Under the pieces are notes generated by a model. It was not told the origin of the DNA. It was given only the letters and a program-made list of their open reading frames with translations, and made no database searches. Shown one piece after another: positions 44,698 to 53,416 of a DNA stretch of 64,000 nt (positions within the stretch are counted from its first letter, which is position 1; every line of letters begins with the position of its first letter). The translations under genes were made by a program, and so were the position numbers. Source of the stretch: [Phialemoniopsis] sp. UDSM-2020 (taxonomy: Eukaryota > Ascomycota > Sordariomycetes > Thyridiales > Thyridiaceae); the NCBI GenBank assembly GCA_018873225.1, contig JAEILZ010000002.1, positions 5,580,001-5,644,000 of the forward strand, given 5' to 3'.

Positions 44698-46705
44698 TTA
44701 TACAGAGATTCCAAGAGCACCTTCCAGACACTCCACAATCGACGAGCCAGTCGTGCTCTCCGTCAGCGTGGTCGTCGACAAGCAAACCGCAGCATCACCC
44801 GCCACATACGGACCGAGTGCAGCAACGCAGACGGGGATGTCAACCAGCAGCGTGGCAGACCCGTTGTCATCAGCCAGTCTCGCGCACGCGTCGGGCAGCG
44901 AGGACGGGCAAGACGCGTCGAGGGCTGTGTTGAGGCAGTTGATGATGGAGCCACCCGTGGTGGACGTGGTAATAACGTCCGTGGCGAGGCACGAGGCTGC
45001 GTTGCCCACGCCATAGACGCCGAGGGCGGCGAGGCACAGGGGAATGTCGACGACGAGGTCCAGGCCGCTGACGGACTCTAGGTTGGCGCAGTCTGGTGGG
45101 AGGGAGACTTGGCAGCCGCCGGATGGCGTGGGTGAGGCAGCCGGACAGGCAGTGGGGACGACCGTGGTAGTCGGTGTGGCAGCAGTGAGATCAAGTGCCT
45201 GGTTGAGGCAAGTGATGATACTGGCTCCCGTAGTGGTCTCAACGATGCTGCTCGTCGAGAGACAGACAAGAGCCTCGCCAACAGCGAAGGGGCCTAGTGC
45301 CACAACACAGGCCGGCACATCGGCGACGAGGGAGAGGCCGTTCTCATTTTGGAGATCAGCGCACGCTGTTGGGAGCGACGAGATGCAAGTTCCCTCCAGG
45401 GCGCTGTTGAGGCAGGAGACAATGCTCGTACCAGCTGTCGTGGCGCCAATGGTGTCGGTGGTCAAGCACGTGGCGACGTTGCCGACAGCAAATGGACCAA
45501 GCGCAGCAAGACAGAGCGGTACGAGCGGGACAAGTGCCAGACCAGACGCGCTGGAAAGGCTCTCACACGCCTCTGGGAGACCGGTGGCACAGGTCTCGGC
45601 ACCACTGGGAGTCGATGTTACAGTAGCAAAGCATGTTGTCGCCGTCTCAGGGCTGGAAGAGGTTGGCGTGGTTGTCTCAGGCGCGGCAGCGGAAGACGCA
45701 GGGGACGAGGCACTGGAAGACGGGTCGGAGGAGTCTGGCAGGGCAGCCGATGTCTCTCCAGCTGCTGCTCCCGCCCCGGCAGCACCCAAGTCGGTAGATG
45801 TGTTGGCCGGCCCGTTCACATTGCCACTGCCCGATGAGGTGGGGGTCTGCACGATCACAGTTCCCACAGTATCGGTCCCTGAGGGAGGGAGAGTTACGGT
45901 CATCGTGGTCGAGCCTCCATAGCCACCGGTAATAGAGGTGTAGGGCCCAGTGAAGGGAGAATCGCCCGAGGTAGGCGTCTCGACAACGACCGTGCCGATC
46001 GTGTCGGTGCCTGTCGGCGCCAAAGTGAGAGTGATGGGCGTGGAGCCCGCGTAGCCTCCCGTGATGGTTGTATAGGGGCCAGTGAATGCGGCGGGCCCGT
46101 TGATTCTAGAGTTCGCCGCGAAAGGGGTCTCAACGATCACTGTCCCGACAGTGTCCGTGCCGGACGGGGGCAATGTGAGCGTGCGTGTCACGCTTCCATC
46201 ATATCCACCAGTGACAGTGTTGTACGGCCCATTGAAGGCCGAAGGCGCGGGCGACTCGACGATGACCGTTCCCGGACCGCCAGGCTCCGACGGAGGAAAC
46301 GTGATGGTTCGCGGGGCCGCGTCGGCGGGGCCATTGAAGTACCCAGTTAAGGTCGTGTATGATGGCGCTGAAGGACCGGAGCCGCTGAAAGTCCCGATCT
46401 TAGCATACTGAAGTTATTGGACAAGGACGTTGTACATACCTGGTGAGAGTAGCCGTACTGGTGCCGGACCCAGTAATGAGTGTCGAGAGCGAGGTAGGGG
46501 CATTGGTGATGGGCACAGTGACACCATTGATAACGAGGGATGTGTCGTGGGGGAAGAAACCATCAATGAGAACAGGGGACTGGTCAACAACGACGACGGG
46601 TTGGATGATCTTGGCATCCGGGCATAGGTTGTCCGGGAGCGGCTGGGCAGCGTTGGCCCATTGGAAGCCAAGAACAGCACCGGCAAATAAACGAGTGTGA
46701 TGCAT
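44698..46705 (-). CDS. Secreted repeat protein: Ser/Thr/Gly repeats plus four Cys-rich modules
   Basis: Two exons (46440-46705 and 44698-46384; 55-base intron with GTATGT donor) give 650 residues. A signal peptide (MHHTRLFAGAVLGFQWANA) precedes an N-terminal region with VVVVDQSPVLIDGFFP. Four repeats of about 45 residues follow, each with GPYxTxTGGYxGS, then xLTLPPSGTDTxGTVIVETP. A Ser/Ala/Pro/Thr linker comes next. Then come four modules of about 68-80 residues, each with five Cys and the pattern LPxACxxL..GLxLVxDxPxCxAALGP, CLxT, SIIxCLNxAL. The protein ends right after the fourth module with no GPI tail. The layout suggests a cell-wall or extracellular adhesin-like protein. I do not recognise the Cys module. 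Confidence 0.85.
44701..45604 (-). repeat. Four tandem Cys-rich modules inside the repeat protein gene
   Basis: At the protein level the module occurs four times, with five conserved Cys each and shared blocks AALGP(F/Y)xVG and CLN(T/S/Q)AL. Copies differ at many positions, so the duplication is old. A Pro/Thr spacer (TPTTTVVPTACPAASPTP) separates copies two and three. Confidence 0.85.
45840..46375 (-). repeat. Four tandem ~45-residue TGGY/GTVIVETP repeats
   Basis: Within the same gene, copies two to four are closely similar and copy one (TLTGYFNG...GTVIVESP) is diverged. The composition (Ser, Thr, Gly, Val, Pro) recalls stalk or adhesin repeats that are heavily O-glycosylated. Confidence 0.85.
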
Positions 46706-46806
46706 TTTGACGCAGTAGAAAGAGCGAAACTAGGGTTTGGTTTGTTTGAAGGAGAATGAAGATCTTTGACTTCTTTCCGAACCTCGTGGACTGAACGGAG
46801 GATTCA

Positions 46807-46812
46807 TATATA
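46807..46812 (-). promoter_or_regulatory. TATA box for the repeat protein gene
   Basis: TATATA on the minus strand lies about 100 bases upstream of the ATG at 46705, at a suitable distance for core promoter function. Confidence 0.5.
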
Positions 46813-47303
46813 CTCAAGGAAGCGTTGTTGTTGACTACGATAGTCGAAGCCTTCATCTAACTCAGAATTCCTCCAGGAGCATTCGAGCCGGCTATCGTGC
46901 GCTCGTTTGCCCTCTTTGGCACTCATCGTGGGGTCTGAAGGAAGATGGATTTTGGCAATTCAATATTCTCTGCGTGCCTTCCCAACGGCAGGCATTTCAG
47001 CTGATGTGGCTGGAGGTTGGAATGACTGAACGGTGAAGTCTACAGCGGAAAGAGTGTATGTATGGGAAAGAGTGTGGAGTGCGCACATCCATTACTTCTT
47101 TAGTCGAATTTCTCGGTGAAATTTCCGCCCTTGAAATGAGGAATTGCCGGTGAGCCACTTTCAGCTTCTGCTGTCAATGCCGGTCTCACCTTAGCATTCT
47201 CATTGCTAGACCTCAAGTCTGCGCTCAACCAGCACCGAATTTGGGAACACTGCACACACAATTGTACCTCCTGGCTAGAAAGTAGAACAGACTTTGAATT
47301 TGG

Positions 47304-47313
47304 TATATAAAAT
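47304..47313 (+). promoter_or_regulatory. Orphan TATA-like box
   Basis: TATATAAAAT on the plus strand is the strongest TATA match nearby but has no clear gene after it. A GTGAGT donor-like site follows at 47351. It may drive a short or non-coding transcript. Confidence 0.35.
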
Positions 47314-47771
47314 AGCATCCGGGGTCTATTCTGTCCCTCGATATCTCAAGGTGAGTTCACCGAATTTCTAGGTGTGGAATGTTGAATGTGGGTACTCACC
47401 ACCACAACGGTAACGAGATTGTGGGGGTTGACTCGGTTCAATTGCCGGCCCAAGACACAAGGGTTCAGCCGGCAAGGAGTAACCGAAGACTCTGTGGAGA
47501 CCCCAGAGCTGTCAAAACCGTTGCAACTGGACCTGGAGCGCATGCCATTCCGCACCGAATTAAGAATTCCACCTTGATCCCAGAGCCATGAGCCAATGTG
47601 GAAAGTTCGCTACCTTCGGAACAACATTCCATGAAGCAAGTGCTACTCATTAAACCTAATGATTGCTTCCAAGACATTGCTGGGTCTTGTTGGCTGAAAT
47701 ATCTTGAAAGAATCACTTGAGGTGCAGGTGTTGTTTGTTGATGATTCCGGATGTTGTTCCTCCAACCCTCT

Positions 47772-47778
47772 TATAAAT
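47772..47778 (+). promoter_or_regulatory. TATA box for the GPI-type Cys-rich protein gene
   Basis: TATAAAT lies about 120 bases upstream of the ATG at 47892, followed by a pyrimidine-rich leader typical of highly expressed fungal genes. Confidence 0.55.
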
Positions 47779-47891
47779 ATTGATCTATGATCATCGGCCG
47801 GTTTCCATCTTGATCTTTGCAGTTTCAAACCTGAATTACCAGTCACTCGTTTCTTTTCAAACCCTCCATTCTTTTCATCGAGCTCATCACA

Positions 47892-48422
47892 ATGAAGTTC
47901 TCAATCTCGGCACTCGTTTCTCTCGTCTCGGTGGCCATGGCTGCCCCGGGCCCAAACAGCTCGCAGACTTCATCTTGCATATCGACCTTGGTCCTGCCAC
48001 CTCTCACTGTAACGCGCTGCGACTCGAGCACCTCGGTGTATGGACCGGGTCCAACTCCAGCCGCCCACTTCTACACCACCGCCTATGCGCAGTTCTGCCC
48101 TACCGGCCTCGAGTACAAGACATACATCATCACTTGCGATTCGGCTCCTTGTGCCGCCAAGCCTGGAGAAATCCCCCCAGGATTCACCACCGTTCCTTCG
48201 ACATGCCACAGCTGTGGGCCTCACCCCATCACAGCGGTCATTACCCAGCCTATCCCGGCCACGCCTGCACCCACAGCTCCTTCCGGCAAGAACGGGTCTG
48301 ACTGCGTTGGCTGTGTTCCGCAACCGCCTCCATTCGTCGTGGCCTCCGCAGCCAAAATGTCATCCCTGGGGATTGGTGGACTGACCATCTTGGCTTATGT
48401 TCTATTTGCCATGCGTGGCTAG
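47892..48422 (+). CDS. Small secreted Cys-rich protein with GPI-type tail
   Basis: It has 176 residues in one exon. The signal peptide is MKFSISALVSLVSVAMAAPG. The mature part has nine Cys, including FCPTGLEYKTYIITCDSAPC and STCHSCGP. A Pro/Ala/Thr stretch follows. The C-terminus ends in a small-residue region and a hydrophobic tail (GIGGLTILAYVLFAMRG), as expected for a GPI signal. It is probably a cell-wall protein; an effector role is possible but unsupported. It is divergent from the large repeat protein gene and has a TATA box and a CT-rich leader, suggesting strong regulated expression. Confidence 0.82.
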   Translation: MKFSISALVSLVSVAMAAPGPNSSQTSSCISTLVLPPLTVTRCDSSTSVYGPGPTPAAHFYTTAYAQFCPTGLEYKTYIITCDSAPCAAKPGEIPPGFTTVPSTCHSCGPHPITAVITQPIPATPAPTAPSGKNGSDCVGCVPQPPPFVVASAAKMSSLGIGGLTILAYVLFAMRG

Positions 48423-48910
48423 ACTATGGGTACGGGAGGACTGTGGTGTATGTTCATAGAGTGTCACTAATTTGTGCTGTTATATTTCCTAGCGTATGTA
48501 TTCCTGACAGGGCGCTTCGTACTCTGGCACTTGTGGGACAGTCTACTGTCATGGAGCATTTCATCAGTCACCATGCTCGTCTAGAAATTTTCGCCATAAG
48601 CAGTCTTAATCTAGATGATAGCCTAAGCGACTGCCCAGTTTGGTAAAGAACAACATCACACAAACAAATGATGTCAAGCCGTGCCAATAAATCTCAATGC
48701 ACACGCTTTAGTAACACGGATAAATTTGGTAACCCGTATAGTCGATGACACTGCTGTGGAGAATTGAAGACTCCCCTACATGTAGATCTGATAACTTATT
48801 ACAAGGAGGGCAGCAGAAGTGATGATAGTGTGTGACTTGGTTAATTAGAGGTCTAAGTTGTGGCTAAGCGAGTGCAGGTGGTGGAAGTCTTAGTAGGTAG
48901 GTGGCTAAGG
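48423..48910. other. Intergenic, about 490 bases
   Basis: This is the convergent end of the GPI-type gene and the HET gene. No coding sequence was recognised. Confidence 0.4.
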
Positions 48911-50644
48911 CTACTTCGGAGCGGATAAACGTTGTTCAACATATCTATGAGTCCATACAGAATTATCCACCCTTGGTGCCGATGGAACCTTTCCATCATC
49001 GTAGATCTCGAAACTTAAAGTTAGCCTATGGAGAGGTTCTTGGCATATGCTTAGGTCAGTAGCTTGATCGTGCGCGGCGGAGATCAAGATTCCTATCCCA
49101 CTCTCGACAAACTGGAAGCCAGGTGCTTTAGGAATATGAAGCGAGTTCAGATTATCGCAGAAAGGACCGCTGGAGATGGCGTCCCATGATTTGAGCGTGT
49201 CGCGAATCTCGAGCGGGGAGAGGGACCAATCCCGCGCCCTCAGTACAGAAAATTGGAATCTTCGAGGGTCAGGCCCGAACCAGCCGACAGCCACGATCAA
49301 AAATTTGGATTGAAGCCTAAGCACCGTGCCGCTTGGTGCTACATGCCGGTAGTCAAGCCACATGGTTGCCACGCACCAATCGAAAGATGGACCACCGTCA
49401 CGCAACATGAAAAAACTACTAGTTTCATGATCCCATCGTTTTCTAGGCACGACCTTATCGACAGATATGGTCCAAGGAGCGTCAATTTGCAAAGCTGTCT
49501 TCCGCAACTGGGCGATGCGCAGGTCCGTGTCACTTCCTCGGGCATCGATCATCAGGTAATGTAACCCTGGGTCCGTATAACCACCGGATATTCTAGGCAG
49601 TTCCAAGGCCTTGGGATTAGATCGGACGAAATGGTTGTAGCCGCATTTCTTGAGCCTCACAAAATACTCCAGGTTGCTCTTACGGGAATAGCATCTAAGA
49701 CCCAGCATTTCGAAAGATGGCCGACGGTCTGTATATAGTATGGCTGATCCGGTTTGAAAGCGGATACCAAGATTGGTGAAAGCAAAGTCCGATTCAAGCC
49801 TGACACCTTTGGACCTTATGTCGGTGGTAGTCCAATTGGAAAAGTCTGCCGGTGACACCGCTAGCACGCCACAGTACTGAGAATCGTCTAGAGCGCTGTT
49901 CGTGTCAGACAACTCCCAGGCGAAGATTGAGAGGTCAGGCGTAATCCCGATAATTTCTTGCTGCAATCGTCTGAAAGCTCGCTCTTCCTCTCCGTAAAGC
50001 AGGGGCATATGAACACCAAATAAGCCGAGGAGGCTATACGCCATGTCCTCGATTCTTGTGGTCGTCCTCGCAGACGCCCAGGACATCTTGGTTGCAACAC
50101 TGATCCCTGTCAAAGACTCGTCCGGGTTCTTCAAAATGAGACATGGTATCCATGTGATGGTTTCGAGAAGGCGTGCATGTTTGCGCTTTGAGCCACACTC
50201 CCTCCAAAACTTGTCATAGAAGTGTAGTCGTCTGGGAGCGATAAGCTCTTGCAGCGTCCATCCGCGCGTGAACCAGCGGCATAGCCGAAGTTCACGGCCC
50301 AGTTCTGAGTCATCCTCAAGGTCAGACAGGAAGGCATAACAGATTTTTGCACGCCGGTACCACATGAACATCGAGTTGATGGCTTCGGAGAGTTCGGCGC
50401 TGCTAGACTTATCGATGCAACAGGTATCGACCCAAGCATACTCTAGCCTGTCGTTTTGTAAGGCAATCTCACAGGTGTTCTTGATCTTGACATAGCCCTT
50501 CTTTGAAACGCATGACGGGTCGGACTGGAACTCTCTGAAGGTCACCTCCTCTTCTTCCCAAGTGTGGGATAGAATCGCATACTCGGGGATATTCTTGCCC
50601 TGAAACTCCTTGAGCTTAAGAGTGCGGGTGTCAATGAGCCACAT
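48911..50644 (-). CDS. HET-domain protein (heterokaryon incompatibility)
   Basis: It encodes 577 residues in one exon, with the start at the ATG at 50644 (the frame is open slightly further upstream but without better sequence). The N-terminal 250 residues form a HET domain: MWLIDTRTLKLKEF, then YAILSHTWEEEEVTF, YAWVDTCCIDKSSSAELSEAINSM in parts, WFTRGWTLQELIAP and IEDMAYSLLGLFGVHMPLLYGE. This is the HET-E/HET-D style of opening. The C-terminal half has no NACHT or WD repeats; it is a soluble region I cannot name. HET domains trigger cell death on incompatible fusion. It lies 10 kb from the STAND and Helo-like genes. Confidence 0.93.
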   Translation of the reverse strand: MWLIDTRTLKLKEFQGKNIPEYAILSHTWEEEEVTFREFQSDPSCVSKKGYVKIKNTCEIALQNDRLEYAWVDTCCIDKSSSAELSEAINSMFMWYRRAKICYAFLSDLEDDSELGRELRLCRWFTRGWTLQELIAPRRLHFYDKFWRECGSKRKHARLLETITWIPCLILKNPDESLTGISVATKMSWASARTTTRIEDMAYSLLGLFGVHMPLLYGEEERAFRRLQQEIIGITPDLSIFAWELSDTNSALDDSQYCGVLAVSPADFSNWTTTDIRSKGVRLESDFAFTNLGIRFQTGSAILYTDRRPSFEMLGLRCYSRKSNLEYFVRLKKCGYNHFVRSNPKALELPRISGGYTDPGLHYLMIDARGSDTDLRIAQLRKTALQIDAPWTISVDKVVPRKRWDHETSSFFMLRDGGPSFDWCVATMWLDYRHVAPSGTVLRLQSKFLIVAVGWFGPDPRRFQFSVLRARDWSLSPLEIRDTLKSWDAISSGPFCDNLNSLHIPKAPGFQFVESGIGILISAAHDQATDLSICQEPLHRLTLSFEIYDDGKVPSAPRVDNSVWTHRYVEQRLSAPK

Positions 50645-53416
50645 TATTATCAAAGTGAATAGTTGAATGCTAGGTACAATAGACAGGCGGTTCTGAGGAA
50701 TGACGAGTTGAGAGAGGCACTCATGAAGCGATCAGGAGAAAGCGGGGTTTGCTCACAATCACAGCCTCGTTGGGCATCCATCCAAAAGCACTTCATATTC
50801 AGCCACGCACGTGACTGGTGCCCAATTGGACAGTAAACAATCGTGCGACGAGAATGCATGACGGCTGACTTTCTGAAAGGAATCTGAGGTCACAGTGTCG
50901 AGTGCCCCGTCCAGTCCACAAGTCGCTGTGTGCATACACCTGCCAAATTTAGCATGTGACAAATTGAATTGCACCTATTACTACGGCTGGCCGGTTCTGA
51001 TCAAGCGCGTCACATTTTGCTCGGAAGACGCAACACTGGGCTTCAAGGTACTCTGAGCGATTCACAACAGCTTATTGTGTAAGAAAAGAAGGCACACAGG
51101 ACCAATTCGTTCGTCAAACAATGAGGTGGCCAGTGTTCTTATGACGAGGGCTGAACCCAGCACGCTACTTGTGACTAGACTTTAGGCCTTACTGAGCTTA
51201 GCAGCGCATGTGAAGGGTCAGACCGTTCGATAGTTCATCGACGAATAGCTTCTGCTTCGAAATCTGAGAGGATGTTATGTGCATTCCAGGTCGACTCGAA
51301 CTATTCTCAGGCCGAGGGGAATGTCGACCGAGGAGTGAGCAGCCATAAGATCAAGTGTATAATCCGTAGCATCCGTCCGGGAAGTGAAATTCATCTCACC
51401 CGCCACCACGTAGGTAGAGGAAATACATCGAGTCCACTTAATAGACTTGGCTCGCCTCGCAGATCATTGATGGTACTGGGCGGCGCCATCCGGCTTTGCT
51501 CGATTGCCAATCATGGATAGCGTCCCACTTGGTACGACGCTGTTATGTAACGTGGGGAGGCTCGCTCAAGTTCACACTGAGGCATAGATGCGCGAGCACA
51601 TTCAAGCCAGCAAAAAGACCTCTCTGGAGAGTACCGCTGGTGGATGGGTGTGGGTCCAACTTCAACGTCCCCGTTTCCATACGATCGACATGGCCTCGCT
51701 TAAACGGAGCACGATGATTCGTGGCCGGCTTTGGGAGTTTAGCCTAGCAGGACATATACAACCCCAGTGATGATGCGGATACTTTTCGGAACAGGTAGCG
51801 TTGAAAAATGTTTGCCTACAAGATGCAAAGGATGCAGCTTCAAGAGCTATCTGATTGGATGGCTCTCCTAGGCAACTAATCTATGTCTCATTTAAGGGCT
51901 CGTGCTTCTAGAATGCCGAACATGCTTTTGTCACTGCTGAAATTGACAGGACTCAGACAACGATGGTCTTGCATTGGGTTGATCCCAGGGATCAGACTGA
52001 ATGATTCATTTGCTTTACGCTCAGTTATTAGGTCAACTTCGAGATCTATTTTGACCCTTTGGCACACTGAGAAAGCCTATACGGTGGTCACAGCTACTAA
52101 GTCCAGGTCCATCCTGAAGCAGGCAATGATGTGCAGGTTCGGCGTGTGATCTGCAAAGCTGTTGGACCATAGCAACGGGACATCTGCTAGGAAACACTAT
52201 TACAAAGTAAATTGTGCATGCCAAGCATGTGTCCGGAACTGCCTCGGGTACTTGTGCAAGTGGATCAGACCCAAGTGAAAAGATCTCGTGTCAGGACCAT
52301 GGGACCGCTGCTCTTCGCTAAATGCCCTCAGCCAAAACCTCGTTCCCGTCATCCTCCATGTCCGTCGCTCGGCTTGCAAACTGCTGGGACATCACAGACT
52401 TGCGTGTTTTGTTGATGACCTAGGCCAAGAGGAATCGTGTCGTCAACATACGCATTCCCGGCTTGGCCACAAAAGCTTGGAAAGCTTGTCATGAGTCTCA
52501 GACAGTGCCGGTGGCGTCGCGGGGTCGGAGCTTGGTTCGTAGACTAGCATAAGGCGAGTTCTCGGCACAGCGTTAGTCTACCGAATTAACATGATGTCTA
52601 CGGCTGTGTCGGCCCATCTGCTTCATGAGCTGCCCGACATGGCCAGTTCTCTAGCTCATTTTAGCAATCCGGGACTACCTCAGTGGCACGAACAACGCAC
52701 AAATATCGCGCACTCTTGGCATTCAACGAACCTACAGCAAGGTGGTAAATGGGTGCACCATCAGCTGGCCGGGACCCCTAGACGATGTGCCATGCTCCAG
52801 GCCGAACGTGGGGTGGTGGACTGAAGAGAAAATCTTGCCTGCATGGGGGGATACGAGACGAGGCCACCCTCGGTTCTCTCCGACGTCGGCAATTCTGCGA
52901 AAACCCGTTGGACTTGGCAGTGAAAGTGGTGGATCTAATCTAATCTGATAACCTAAATTTTATCTGATTAGATTTGATCCCCACGACCCATTGGACAGGC
53001 TTGGCGATCTTTACCCTTTTCCCGCGAGTGGAGCAGAGCCCGCCTCGCGTGACCTGCACCTGCACGATGGCTGGCACGAAAAGTCTTTTCTGTTTCTCCG
53101 TCTCTTCAACCGACTCGAGTGGAGTCACTGGGGACCAGCCCGGGTCAATGGGCCCTGATGTTCTTTGGTCGGGGAGTAGAGAAATCCCTGGAAGCGAAGG
53201 GATCGTCGCTCGTGCGGCGAGACTCTGGAGCCAGTGGTATGGAAGCCAGTGAGGAGTAATCAGGCATTTGCTGCTGGATCCCGTGAATATATGAGTAGTG
53301 CAGCCCTCGCCAGTCGCATTGATTCCATATGAGTTGATAGATCATCCTGCGTGTGACAGAGAATCCAGAACGTTATTACCCCACGGAAACATCCTTTTTT
53401 ATCTCTCGCCTCCGAC
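50645..53416. other. 2.8 kb gene-free region
   Basis: Open frames here are short, overlap on both strands and lack protein character. The left end holds the HET gene's promoter. A near-perfect inverted repeat sits at 52931-52980. The last 400 bases should hold the ferric reductase promoter. No transposon ends or target-site duplications were recognised. Confidence 0.5.
52931..52980. repeat. 19-bp near-perfect inverted repeat
   Basis: The left arm GGATCTAATCTAATCTGAT (52931-52949) and right arm ATCTGATTAGATTTGATCC (52962-52980) pair at 17 of 19 positions, with a 12-base A/T-rich spacer. It could form a hairpin, bind a dimeric regulator, or be a remnant of a small inverted-repeat element. Confidence 0.8.

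Larger units (their letters stand above)
46706..47891. promoter_or_regulatory. 1.2 kb divergent region between two surface-protein genes
   Basis: This contains three TATA-type boxes: one for the leftward repeat protein gene, one for the rightward GPI-type gene, and one orphan near 47304. Short overlapping open frames occur at 47379-47591 on both strands, but none is supported as a gene. Confidence 0.5.

Noticed and set aside
45044..45922. 292-codon rightward open frame
   Set aside because: It lies wholly opposite the repeat protein gene and owes its length to that gene's GC-rich, repetitive codons.
47379..47591. Two overlapping 63-70 codon frames as genes
   Set aside because: They overlap in different frames with no homology I recognise; kept only as context for the orphan TATA box.
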